Source of the DNA: Gibbula magus
Taxonomy: Eukaryota; Mollusca; Gastropoda; Trochida; Trochidae
Reading direction: 5' to 3'
DNA length: 64,000 bases
Assembly (NCBI GenBank): GCA_936450465.1
Contig: OW388302.1
Span: forward strand, 59,115,328-59,179,327
The notes beneath the pieces are model-generated. The model was not told the origin of the DNA and made no database searches. It worked only from the letters and a program-made list of their open reading frames with translations. A program made the position numbers and the translations under genes. This document shows, piece after piece, positions 41,677 to 52,360 of the stretch; the first letter of the stretch is position 1, and each line of letters begins with the position of its first letter.

Positions 41677-42070
41677 CAACGCGCTAAAGCGATAATAACA
41701 GCACGATAAAGCGAAAGAGCGATAAAGCGAAAGAGCGATAAAGCGAAAGAGCGATAAAGCGATAATAACAGCGCGATAAAGCGAAAGAGCAATAAAGCGA
41801 AAGAGCGATAAAGCGATAATAACAGCGCGATAAAGCGAAAGAGCGATAAAGCGATAATCATAGCGCGATAAAGCGAAAGAGCGATAAAGCGAAAGAGCGA
41901 TAAAGCGAAAGAGCGATAAAGCGAAAGAGCGATAAAGCGAAAGAGCGATAAAGCGATAAAGCGATAAAGCGAAAGAGCGATAAAGCGAAAGAACGATAAA
42001 GCGAAAGAGCGATAGAGCGAAAGAGCGATAGAGCGAAAGAGCGAAAGAGCGAAAGAGCGAAAGAGCGATA
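41677..42070 (+). repeat. Left 8/16-bp array (GCGATAAA/GCGAAAGA)
   Basis: Alternating eight-base units GCGATAAA and GCGAAAGA, interrupted by TAATAACAGCGC blocks. The motif has no stop codon on the minus strand in any frame. This creates three overlapping long open frames (about 90-210 codons) of a 16-residue Leu/Phe/Arg-rich repeat. I regard these as by-products of the repeat, not genes. Confidence 0.92.
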
Positions 42071-42910
42071 TTGACATGTCGACCGTAATCTTTTACATAA
42101 CAATAGAATACTGGTTTCATTCAATTTCTTTTCATTTCACTTGATATTTGATTCACATAACATAAGAATGATTTTGATAAATGATTCCACTTTAAATCCC
42201 CAAAGGTCGCTATTATATAAATATAATTAATACAAGTTTATTTTTTTATTAAGAATTTGAATAAACATATAATGAGATTTCTCTATAAAACAACTTACGG
42301 TGAATAATTGAGAAATCCATGACAATTAAAACTATAATAGATTAATTAAAAAAAGTTGACATCGTGTGTGTAAACCTGTACATAGATACTTCCTTAGACA
42401 TACTTATGTGACTGAATATGATAGATTTAATCGAGCAAAGTAAAGTTTATATAAATCGGCGCACTTTGATTACTTTTAATATATATTCATCAACATAATA
42501 AGGATGCAGGTTAGTAGGAAGTCTATGGTATCAACACTTGTATATTATTTAGCCATTCAATAAAAAATTAAAGGAAAGAATAAAATCATAATAAAAAAAA
42601 CTTGTTTTACTTGGTTTTAATGTACACATCAAATTGAAGCAGTGTGCGAAGAGTATACTATATAAAAATATCACAGTAGAATATTTGTATGACACGGAAA
42701 TAGTTCTAAAGGGAGAAAAGACGTTTTGGGAAAATTTACTAATAGTGAACTCAGCGCAATGTCATGAATCATTAGTATGACTATAATAGGATTAACGCCT
42801 TCAGTGTATGGAGCTTAGCTTACATTCGGATAAGTTAATGGGACTTACACAATCTTCCCTTTAAGACTTGAATGGTTTTGCTCATATTTATTAAATTTGA
42901 AAAGTAATTA
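42071..42910 (+). repeat. Left AT-rich TIR arm / module copy 1
   Basis: This is the inverted partner of 51870-53589. Similarity is very high from 42080 to about 42260 (long identical stretches such as CACATAACATAAGAATGATT). It declines to recognisable but diverged similarity through GACATACTTATGTGACTG, TCATGAATCATTAGTATGA and ACTTGAATGG near 42870. There is no coding sequence. A third, more diverged, same-direction copy lies at 43937-44990. Confidence 0.85.
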
Positions 42911-43575
42911 TTGTAGATTATTATAGATATGTACATCTTATTAGTTTATTAATAATATCACTGTGTAAACGTAGTTTAGCAACAATTTACCACTGATGAA
43001 ATTAATTAACATATTTTAGCTCTTCAAGCCTAAAGGTTTGGGTGTGAGGGCGAAAGAGGAAGGGAGCTTTACTTGGTTTAGTTTAGTAGTAAATGTCTTT
43101 TTTCACTGTTTGTCTCATGATTTGAGAATATGCCTTCCCCATTTGCATTCGATAGTGATTACTGTGAGAATGTGTTCAATCATCATTATATGTGTTCCAT
43201 CTATTGAGTCTGGGAAATTAGTTAGTTTCCATTTGCCGTCATAGCCTATTATATATTTCGATATCATCTTGTTTTAACTTTTGAAACCGCAAACCATTAT
43301 GCATGGCATGGTATGATTTGGTATAATTGTACCCTTCTCAGCACACGGATAGCCAACAGACTTCCAATGGTGAATAATAGGATCTGATTGAGGGAATAAT
43401 ACAAAAGGGGAATAACTAAAAGAATTAACATTAACCTTTCTGCATTTGAGTTTTTACACACTCTGCTAATCACTCACTCGCAAATTTGCTAAAACATACA
43501 TGTTAAGATATGAGAGCAGCATGAGTAGACCCAGATTGTTAAAATGTGAAACTTTTAATTCTCTGTATGAAATCG
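42911..43575. other. AT-rich interior, no feature recognised
   Basis: This stretch sits between module copy 1 and the bivalve interspersed repeat. It contains one short open frame (43038-43244, plus strand, 68 codons) with no recognisable domain. I see no RNA gene, repeat period or promoter that I can support. Confidence 0.6.
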
Positions 43576-43936
43576 TTTTGAAGAAGAAGTCTTTTAAAGA
43601 TTTTAGGTTGGACCCCCTGTCACATCCATATTTGGTGAGGGGTCAGGACCAAATGAACAAATAAAATTTTATATGTAAAATCTGAAAATGTCATCTTCCT
43701 ATGTCAACTGGTTCCGGAGAAGAAGTCGTTTAAAGGTTCTATTAATAATGCCTGCCACGCCAATATTTGATGGGTGGCGAAGTTCAAATGAACAAACTTT
43801 GACCCCCTGTGTGCAAGGTACCTCTCCGCAAAATTTCAGCTTTGGGTGTGCTGCGGTTCATGAGGAGGAGTCGAAAATGTGAAAAGTTTATGGTTTGACG
43901 ACGGATGACGGACGGACGCCGCACAACGGGCCATGT
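43576..43936 (+). repeat. Bivalve-type interspersed repeat ending in GACGGA tract
   Basis: Two imperfect copies of a unit of about 130 bp (GAAGAAGTCNTTTAAAG, later CCAATATTTG or CCATATTTGG, then AAATGAACAAA) are followed by TTTGACGACGGATGACGG and ACGGACGCCGCACAACGGG. I recognise this as the degraded form of a repeat common in bivalve introns. It is probably a non-autonomous element, but its class is uncertain. The 64-codon open frame at 43688-43882 lies wholly within it and is not a gene. Confidence 0.6.
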
Positions 43937-44990
43937 CACTTACAAGAGAGATCTGCAAATATTATCGATAATTGACAACGTTGACCCGGCGTGTTTATAC
44001 CCGTACACGTAGATCCTCCCATAGACATACTTGTGTCAGCTCTCTTTTACCATTGTTTCATTGAAAGCATATTAATTTTTGATTTCCAATGGCGGCATGG
44101 TTCTTTGTCTCTAGTAAATAATTATTTCGCTTAGAAGAAGTTCTTCTAACGCCAGTAAAATAGCAGTTTCGTTTACGACAAAATAGTTTTAAAATTATCC
44201 CTGAAGATTTCTGTTGATCCAGATGAATACGTCAAACTTTCTTCTTACTACCGCGTTTAAAAACCAATAAATTCAAAATACACCTATTCCTCCAGTATTC
44301 GTCCTTTAAATGATGTTGAAGTTGATCAAGTGTGATTGTTCTCAGTATACAATGTATGTGACTTCTATTTTCTTTATTGTAAACGAGGTTGTCGTGAAAT
44401 GAATTCATTCGTGGTAAACACTTATTATAATTATTATTAAATGAGTTATAAGTTTTATTGCGCAAAGTTCAATGCAGTTTAAATAAAATAACGGTCTATG
44501 CAAAAATCAGAATATCTGACTACTCTTAATCAATATATGTTAGAATAAGCAATGTGAAAGTGCAAGTGCGGACACTATTGTATCAACATTGGTATAATAT
44601 ATTTACCCATTCACTATTTTAACAATGTATTATCATCAATATAATATATATTTGTCTTACATGTTTAACTTATGTGAATGAAATTTATTCAGTTTTTGGA
44701 GTACATGTATATAAAAAAGTATATCAAAGTGGCATATTTGTGTGACATTGTTTATCGAAATATGCCTTGAAAATGGTTCTTAATGAAAATAAACATGTAT
44801 TTGCATATGTACTAATAGAGTGTGAGTCACCATAAATTATTAGTGTCATGATAATTATATGTTCGCTTTCAGTTTACGTAGTTTACAATAGGATAAGTAA
44901 TTGGAGGTTAAGAAATCTTTTCTTAAGCACTTAAATGACTCCATTCTGCTTACATTTATGAAACTGTAAGATTACTTGTTCAAATAATAT
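43937..44990 (+). repeat. Diverged module copy 2 (direct)
   Basis: This resembles 42330-42910 in the same order: GTTGACCCGGCGTGTTTA, CATAGACATACTTGTGT, GTATCAACATTGGTATAATA, then TAAATTATTAGTGTCATGA and TAAATGACTCCATTCTGC. The order of anchors is conserved while the bases differ at many positions. About 400 bp near 44060-44460 has no counterpart in copy 1. That part includes a 77-codon minus-strand open frame (44232-44465) of unknown meaning. Confidence 0.65.
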
Positions 44991-45240
44991 GTCACTACAT
45001 GTATGTCGAGACACCCATTTTGTTTCAAGATACTTTATTTGGCTTAAATACGTGCACGTGCTGAAAACGATATATGCTGATTTCAGTTCAATTAATTTCA
45101 CTTAACTTGCAAATCAACCCATATCGCCCAATATATATGATTACTAGTTATACCCCCGCTACGAAGTAGTCGGGGGTATATAGCGCTCAGCGCGTCCGTC
45201 CGTCCTTGCGTCCGTCCGTCCGTCCGTCCTTCCGGAACAC

Positions 45241-45957
45241 TTTTGGTTTCGCTCATAACTCAAATACTACTTGTTCAATTGTTATGAAACTTTATACATG
45301 TACACTTTATGGTCCCTAGATGTGCCTTTTCTATGTTTCCCTCAGATTCCATGATTATTTTTTCAGATTTTCCACTTTTAAGCGTCTTTGTGTGCGCGTC
45401 TATGGTCACACTTTTGGTTCCGCTCATAACTCAAATACTACTTGTTCAATTGTTACGAAACTTTATACATGTACACTTTATGGTCCCTAGATGTGCCTTT
45501 TCTATGTTTCCCTCAGATTCCATGATTATTTTTTCAGATTTTCCACTTTTAAGCGTCTTTGTGTGCGCGTCTATGGTCACACTTTTGGTTCCGCTCATAA
45601 CTCAAATACTACTTGTTCAATTGTTACGAAACTTTATACATGTACACTTTATGGTCCCTAGATGTGCCTTCTATGTTTCACTCAGATTCCATGATTATTT
45701 TTTCAGATTTTCCACTTTTAAGCGTCTTTGTGTGCGCGTCTATGCTTACACTTTTGGTTCCGCTCATAACTCAAATATTACTAGTTCAATTGTTATGAAA
45801 CTTTATACATGTACACTTTATGGTCCCTAGATGTGCGTTTTCTATGTTTCCCTCAGATTCCATGATTATTTTTTCAGATTTTCCACTTTTAAGCGTCTTT
45901 GTGTGCGCGCCTATGGTCACACTTTTGGTTCCGCTCATAACTCAAATACTACTTGTT
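45241..45957 (+). repeat. 171-bp tandem array, about 4.2 copies
   Basis: The unit starts TTTTGGTTCCGCTCATAAC and includes GGTCCCTAGATGTGCC and AAGCGTCTTTGTGTGCGCG. Copies begin at 45241, 45412, 45583, 45752 and 45923; one has a two-base deletion. As 171 is divisible by three, it produces a 173-codon repetitive open frame at 45309-45830, which is not a credible protein. Internal tandem repeats are usual in this type of non-autonomous element. Confidence 0.93.
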
Positions 45958-46600
45958 TCCAAGAAGGTATTAACACCTCATATACATAGCTTCTTTCTTA
46001 TAAATCTGGTAAATGATTTTGACATGTTCACATTCAAGGTCAAAGGTAAAGGTCATGAGTGCTTTAATTACTACAATAATCCTTGTAAACATGATAACTT
46101 CAAACGTTTTTGTGCTGTCAGGCTCTTAATTGGTATATATCAACTATGGATATAGACCAAGATTTGAAAAAGTTTTCGCTAAAATCTGTCAAAGGTCAAG
46201 GTCACAGCAAGGTCACAACTTAAGCATGCTATTGTGAATATGCCTTATGTTAACAATGAACACTTTGAGTCATTGCATGATTGTTATACACAATGAAAAG
46301 TAATCGTTGATGGTGTGACCTTGAAGGTCTAAGGTCAAGGTCAAGGTCATGAGATATTGGTTCAGGCCATGTTAATCCTTTGATCCAATTTTGAAATCAG
46401 AAATAGGTTTTAAGAACAAACTTGTGAAAAGTGACCCCAGTGATGATTCAACTTGTTAGAATAACTTGAATAATGAACAAATTTTGGTCCAAAAAAAATC
46501 CCATTTTATTTATGCTGAGGAGAAGGCGGAACAGGGAAAGGCGGGACCCAAAGTTTCGGAGCTGCTCTGCTTTTGCGGTGTCCCGCAAACGCTCTTCTAG
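45958..46600 (+). mobile_element. Nested Helitron-like insertion (TC...CTAG)
   Basis: It begins with TC at 45958 where the fifth 171-bp copy is interrupted inside ACTTGTT, and ends with CTAG at 46597-46600. The outer sequence then resumes as TTGTTCAAATGTTACG. A hairpin TTTGCGG (46572-46578) with CCGCAAA (46583-46589) lies seven bases before CTAG. The TC start, hairpin and CTRR end match Helitron structure, but the A/T insertion rule is not clearly met at the left. It carries several TCAAGGTCA motifs. Confidence 0.55.
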
Positions 46601-46812
46601 TTGTTCAAATGTTACGAAACCACTTTGACTTTTACTTCTAAAACATGCTTAGAGGTGTAATACTTACTCTGCTTTAATAATATATGTTATGGTCTTTTCA
46701 TACAAAAGTTTAAACATTGATACCCTTTTGCTATTTTCAAACATTTCTCTTTGACCAATGTTAATGTAAAAGCGGGGGTATCATGAGTGAGCTTTGCTCA
46801 CTAATTCTCTTG

Positions 46813-47823
46813 TTTCAAATGAAAGTCGAGCAACATCTGAAACCGAAATTTCACGTCGCATTTACATGCACAGATGACCCAGTAAACATTCTCAACCAAA
46901 CTTTGTCCTATTGTCTGTTGTAAATAAGTTTCCAAAATGACATTTGACTGAATGACGGGCGTCAATCGCGGTGCATTGTCACGTCTTTTAACTTTACATA
47001 ATTACATTGTTACGTTAATGAACCGATAAGCATTAACATTGTAATTTTCAACAACAGTACATGTACTTCAGGATTCAAATTGCTCGACATGTATTACAGT
47101 TTTCTGAAAAATTTCCGCATCGATAAAACAGCCATTTCTTTAAACTGTTTTACATATCAAGTAGCATCATTTGCTTCATATATATGTAGACCATTATCGT
47201 TCTAACACTCATTATATATACCATAGAAGGAAGTATTATCTATGCAGTTAATAAATAATGGTAACGAGGAATTTTGTAAAACAGAGAAGGAAAATGTGAT
47301 TCACAACTGTTATCAACTGGTGGTGTGTAAAACTATTTTGCAATAAACATACGAATCTTAGTATAACTTTGGATAACGGCCGTCTTCTCTTTTGGTTTTC
47401 TCAGGTCAAGATGTTAAACCACTCAATCGTACTGCGCACAATGCACATCTTTATAAGGGTTGCAATCCGGCAGAGCCACATGTAAGAAAATAAGGTTACA
47501 TACAACTTGGCGCTCCCGGTTTTTGTGATCGTATGAATGTGGCTCTCCCGGCAATGGTCGGGAGTGCTGGTCCATGTTACGGTATATAATAAACTATGAT
47601 GTGTCTTGCAGTCTTTTTACTTTGTATTATCATATTGTAGGAAGGCACAGGACAGGGGAGTTTCATATTTCATTGATGTTTTCACCCCATAGCAACATAT
47701 TTTATTTTATGTAATGTACACGTATGTGTGTCATGTTTTATATGTGATTTGGTCAGATGTAATTTTATCGAATACTGAACGTTGCTGAAAATCATCATTT
47801 TAATGCTAACCACTTCAGAATAG
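46813..47823 (+). repeat. AT-rich interior related to 50900-51360
   Basis: It continues the sequence interrupted by the Helitron-like element. AAAGTCGAGCAAC, a GTGCACAG/TGCACAGA block, AAGTTTCCAAA and a GATAAAA block occur in the same order as at 50945-51230, with moderate divergence. No open frame over 60 codons and no RNA gene was seen. Confidence 0.55.
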
Positions 47824-48572
47824 TGACAGACAGACAGACAGACAGAACAGTTTATTTCTCAACCAACCAACGGTGGTACATGAGAATGAGAATATATACA
47901 TACATAAATAGTAATAATATACATGGCAAGTGACTGGACATGAGGTTACTTAAACAATTTAAACAATGCATTTAGAAATGACTTCAGATTCTTTAAATGC
48001 TTAGTAGATTTATTGCATAATAATGTCTTAACCATAACTTGACTTCCATATATTTTGGGCAAAAGATATATGTTACGCTGTTGGAGGAGGGCTTCGCATT
48101 TAAAAAGGTAATGAAACTCGTCTCCAACAGCATTAGCATTACACAATTTACACAATCTGTTTTCTTTTGGGATTAATTGCCATCGACCGGTTTCAATTGG
48201 TAAATTAGTATTACTTGTTCTCAGTTTTAATATGGGAAAATATATATTCTTTGGTAAATAAAGGTAATTTTCAAAGCAAATTTTAAATTTGAAGCATTTA
48301 TAAAATATCCCTTTTGAACTGCTCTCTATAGAGCTTCGCCAATGTTGTAAAAACTGATCTCTTTGTATAGTTTCTACCTTTGAAACCAGCCAAGATGTGG
48401 GAAAATTCTGTGGGTTTAAAAACACTTCTGATAGTCCACAGCTATCAAGTATTCCGGTAATAAATGACATCCATCGAAGCTGACGTCCAAACTTATAAGT
48501 AGAAATAAATTTATACAGCAGTGAAGAAAGTTTACAGTGTAGATTATTTGTTGCAGATATACAGTTGACATT
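47824..48572 (-). pseudogene. 5'-truncated LINE (non-LTR retrotransposon), 3' end
   Basis: A minus-strand reading frame of 230 codons (47946-48638) encodes, from about residue 23 on, the C-terminal region found after reverse transcriptase in LINEs of the CR1/L2/Jockey sort. It includes LPIETGRWQLIPKENRLC and a zinc-knuckle-like CKLCN...EFHYLFKC (C-x2-C ... H-x4-C). The polymerase and endonuclease domains are missing. The first 22 residues come from the adjoining minisatellite, so the start codon is not native. The 3' untranslated part ends in AATAAAC then a (CTGT)n tail (47824-47847 on the plus strand), a typical LINE tail. It is a dead-on-arrival copy. Confidence 0.82.
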
Positions 48573-49390
48573 CTGTAGTTTTCTAGTGTGGCTTTCGCGG
48601 CAACGAGGAGTGTACATGTCGTGTGGCCCTCGCGACATTCTGTAGTTTTCTAGTGTGGCTTTCGCGGCAACGAGGAGAGTACATGTCGTGTGGCCCTCGC
48701 GCCATTATGTAGTTTATTAGTGTGGCTTTCGCGGCAACGAGGAATGTACATGTCGTGTGGCCCTCGCGACATTTGTAGTTTTCTAGTGTGGCTTTCTCGG
48801 CAACGAGGAGTTTGCATGTCGTGTGGCCCTCGCGACATTCTGTAGTTTTCTAGTGTGGCTATCGCGGCAACGAGGAGTTTGCATGTCGTGTGTCCCTCGC
48901 GACATTCTGTAGTTTTCTAGTGTGGCTTTCGCGGCAACGAGGAGTGTACATGTCGTGTGGCCCTCGCGACATTCTGTAGTTTTCTAGTGTGGCTTTCGCG
49001 GCAACGAGGAGAGTACATGTCGTGTGGCCCTCGCGCCATTCTGTTGTTTATTAGTGTGGCTTTCGCGGCAACGAGGAATGTACATGTCGTGTGGCCCTCG
49101 CGACATTTGTAGTTTTCTAGTGTGGCTTTCTCGGCAACGAGGAGTTTGCATGTCGTGTGGCCCTCGCGACATTCTGTAGTTTTCTAGTGTGGCTTTCGCG
49201 GCAACGAGGAGTGTACATGTCGTGTGGCCCTCGCGACATTCTGTAGTTTATTAGTGTGGCTTTCGCGGCAACGAGGAATGTACATGTGGTGTGGCCCTCG
49301 CGACATTTGTAGTTTTCTAGTGTGGCTTTCTCGGCAACGAGGAGTTTACATGTCGTGTGGTCCTCGCGACATTTGTAGTTTTCTAGTGTG
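48573..49390 (+). repeat. Minisatellite of about 67 bp with higher-order structure
   Basis: About 12 units containing TTTTCTAGTGTGGCTTTC, GCGGCAACGAGGA and TACATGTCGTGTGGCCCTCG. Variants (GAGTGTACA, GAGAGTACA, GAATGTACA, CTTTCTCGG with GTTTGCA) recur in the order A-B-C-D-E, A-B-C-D, A-C-D. The repeat of the order is about 333 bp. ATGTCG and CGACAT form an inverted pair in each unit. Open frames on both strands (about 60-95 codons) are repeat translations. Confidence 0.93.
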
Positions 49391-50779
49391 GTTTTCCCGA
49401 GCAGACAACCTTTCGAATAGCCAAACTCAATTCATTAACTTTATGTTAATAATCATAGAAACCGTGTCAAGAATGAAAATCAAGATTACACGTACAATGC
49501 TAAAATATTGACACTATATTCCGAGATTATATAGACGGTTGAAGTACACTCAACATTTGCATTATTATGAGCATTTATGTAGAGTTTACACCTTGAAAGT
49601 CAATGTGTAAGTTTCTTGTGCAAGCTTTACTATGTAGATGAATAGTAATCTCAACAAGGTGACGTACAAACTTGGATATCTACTGAACAGCAAAATAACG
49701 CCAGTCCACTAAACAATTTCGTAATTACTGATAACGCTGTAATGAGAAAATTTATAACATCACAGCATTCCAATTTTGATGACATCATAATAATAACGTG
49801 TTGAACACATGCAGACGTAACGATAAGTCAATACTTGTATAGAACTTCTGGATAACATTATATTGTGCCATAATCATTCTCTGGGAAAATAGCCACATTT
49901 CTGTTCAGATGATGAAGGGCAAAATGTGCTTTTAAATGCAATTAGAACATGTGCAAACACTCCCGTGAAGTTGTTTGATGCAAAACCCCTGTCTTTGCTG
50001 ATGTTGATTTGACGTTATGGCGTCATTTATGAATTTCATTCAGAATGGTTCTATTGGTCTCATTTTGGTAAAACTTCAAGGTATTGTATTCCTTGTCGGT
50101 ACCAATGTGTTCCACGAGCACATTTATAGTAATTGCAAACTGTACAGCATGCAGTTAGCCAATATCCCAGTTTCCGAAAAAAATTCACTTTTATTTTGCA
50201 AAGCATTTACTTCTTAAACATTGAGGCAAGAGTCACAATTGTGAGTCTTTTCAAAGAGCAAATCTCGGATTACAGCACGAATAATTGATTTTTTCCCAGG
50301 CTCATGCAGATCATGTAACTATGACAACATGTGACGTGCAATTTCGCGAACTGATACCATTTGACTTTGCAATGGTAACCAACTATACTCTACAGTATCA
50401 ATAGCTCCACATGTTCTCTGACATTTACTAATGATATGAAAAACCATAGGTTTATATGCAAACAGAAACTATAATCAATATATTATAGATACGTAGTATG
50501 AAATTTGAATATTTATTTCACATACTTAATTACTTTATAGTGTGTCATGTTCTTAATACAGGTCAATACTGGTATTTTTGGTGATATGGTGATTTAACCA
50601 TCAAAACTAAGTTACTCACACGAATTAAAATAAAATGGTTTCCGGTATTTAGTTATTCATTACTTGATAACGATATGTGAATCCACTAAATGCTGAAATA
50701 TATACGCTTTTGGTTGAATAATCTTATATCCAAAAAACTTATTTACAGATAAAATGTAAAAATAATGCATATGGATAAA
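49391..50779. other. AT-rich interior, nothing recognised
   Basis: This 1.4-kb stretch shows no tandem period, RNA gene or coding region that I can support. The 66-codon plus-strand open frame at 50017-50217 has no recognisable motif and ordinary AT-rich composition. Confidence 0.55.
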
Positions 50780-51400
50780 ACATTTACAAATATGTTTTAA
50801 AGAGCCATTACAAATTTATAGGAATATTTACTTTGCCTTCATGCATGCCGACAGACCAGATATTCTGATTTATTCTGAAGTATAAATAATTTCACTTGAC
50901 TTGCATATTCATTCCCTAACGCCAAATGTATGCTAATCAAATAAAGTCGAGCAACAGCATTTTGTACGTGAAGAAGCCGAATTTATACGTTTCCTATATG
51001 TGCACAGTAGTTATATGACCAATTACATATTACCAACCCACATCTGACTGTCTATTAAAGGTAAGTTTCCAAACTTACATTTAACCAATTAACCCGCATC
51101 TTTGTCAAGTTTTCAATAATAAATCGTGACTTTCACCTTTATAATATCACTACTAAATGAACTAGCCTTAAATTGATAATGTTCATCAGCAATCAGTACT
51201 TTTCGATAAAATAACTTCATTTATTACGTTTGACATAATGTGACTCCAACAACATACTCAATGGGTTTTAAAAGGAACACTCAGTGTTGCTTTGTAGTAT
51301 TTTATCAGGAAGTATTGACTGTTATTGAAAATTAACCCTTAAGCGCCAATCACTAAATTATTTTGTTATAATGATTGACGTTCAATGTCCGCAATTATCA
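50780..51400 (+). repeat. Diverged interior module, uninterrupted version
   Basis: Similar in order to 45050-45150 joined to 46813-47823: ATTTCACTTGACTTGCATA, TAACGCCAAATGTATG, AAATAAAGTCGAGCAAC, AAGGTAAGTTTCCAAAC, GATAAAATAAC, and TTATTGAAAATTAACCC. It lacks the Helitron-like element and the LINE tail present in the other copy, so it acts as an empty-site reference for both. Confidence 0.6.
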
Positions 51401-51869
51401 TTGTGATGAACGTCACACCAAAAATATAATAAAATCCCTTTTCACGACAAGAATAATTGTTGAATTATGATGAAACGGGAAAATTACCCACGCTCGGATA
51501 AAACCCAAAGTACATGGGAATTGAAACACGTTTGACAGAAAAGTTAACAAACAATAGAAGCTGACTCTTTGGTTGTTCCGTATTAATCAGTTTGCAAATT
51601 TATGTGTTTACAAGCACTACCGACAGGGTCAAAACGTCTCATTTTTATCAAGAACATATACTTTTCACTGAGTCAGAATACCCTTTTGTATTATTCATCC
51701 ATTTCTCAATGTTTTAAGAAAGACTTTACCCATATATTACATTGAATACCTGGTTATGAAAAATATATTCAATTGTTTAACTCTTTAGCGAAATAGATGT
51801 AAACAACTAGGATGCCCTCAACAGTCAGGAAAATGTATTTTACCACTATGCACTGTATAATGCCATGGG
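51401..51869. other. AT-rich interior, nothing clear
   Basis: No coding sequence or repeat period. A weak resemblance of GTATTATTCATCCATTTC near 51689 to the module anchor GTATATTATTTAGCCATTC near 42540 may mark a further decayed copy, but I cannot support it firmly. Confidence 0.45.
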
Positions 51870-52360
51870 CCTCCTTTCTGATTAAAACTATCTCTTTATG
51901 TGAGCAGAATGAAGCCATTCAAGTGTGAAAGAGACGATTTTGTAACCTCAAATACGCATTCGAATGTCGCTGAGCTCCATGCACTGAAGGCGTACAACCT
52001 ATTACCATCATACTAATGATTCATGGCGATGCGCGGAGTTCGCATTTTCAATAAATTTACCCAAAACGTGCTTTTTCACGAATCAGACCCTTTAGAATTA
52101 TTCCTGTCGCACATATTAATACACAATGTCACACAAATATTCTACTGTGATATAGCCTAATAGTGTCTTATACGTTATGATGTGCACAATGTAACCCAGT
52201 AAACAAATTTATATATTTTATTTTGATAATGATAGATTATTTTATCCTTTCCTTTGATTTGTTAGTGAATGTCTAAATAATATACCAGTGTTGTTACAAT
52301 ATATTTCCAAACTTGTTTCTTACATTATGTTGATGAATATATATCAGAAGTTATCAATTT

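Larger units (their letters stand above)
45151..46812 (+). mobile_element. Helitron-like non-autonomous element, with nested copy
   Basis: The left end is a hairpin, TACCCCCGCTAC then GTAGTCGGGGGTA, with a GAA loop and one bulged T, followed by GTCC microsatellite (45196-45235). The right end is a hairpin AGTGAGC-TTT-GCTCACT (46786-46802) followed after six bases by CTTG. A 3' hairpin close to the end is a Helitron trait, although the strict CTRR end is absent here. Comparison with the related sequence at 50900-50945, which lacks it, shows a clean insertion. No Rep/helicase gene is present. It resembles an abundant bivalve repeat. Confidence 0.6.

Noticed and set aside
43038..43882. Short plus-strand open frames of 64-68 codons
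   Set aside because: One is in unremarkable AT-rich sequence, the other lies inside a bivalve interspersed repeat.
44232..44465. 77-codon minus-strand open frame rich in Asn, Lys and His
   Set aside because: I recognise no family, the composition is that of the AT-rich surroundings, and the related module copies do not keep it. It is left uncalled, although a decayed gene fragment cannot be excluded.
45309..46155. Open frames of 61-173 codons with a repeated 57-residue unit
   Set aside because: They arise because the 171-bp tandem unit is divisible by three and lacks a stop in that frame; no independent sign of coding.
50017..50217. 66-codon plus-strand open frame
   Set aside because: Chance length in an AT-rich stretch; no motif, signal peptide or neighbours.
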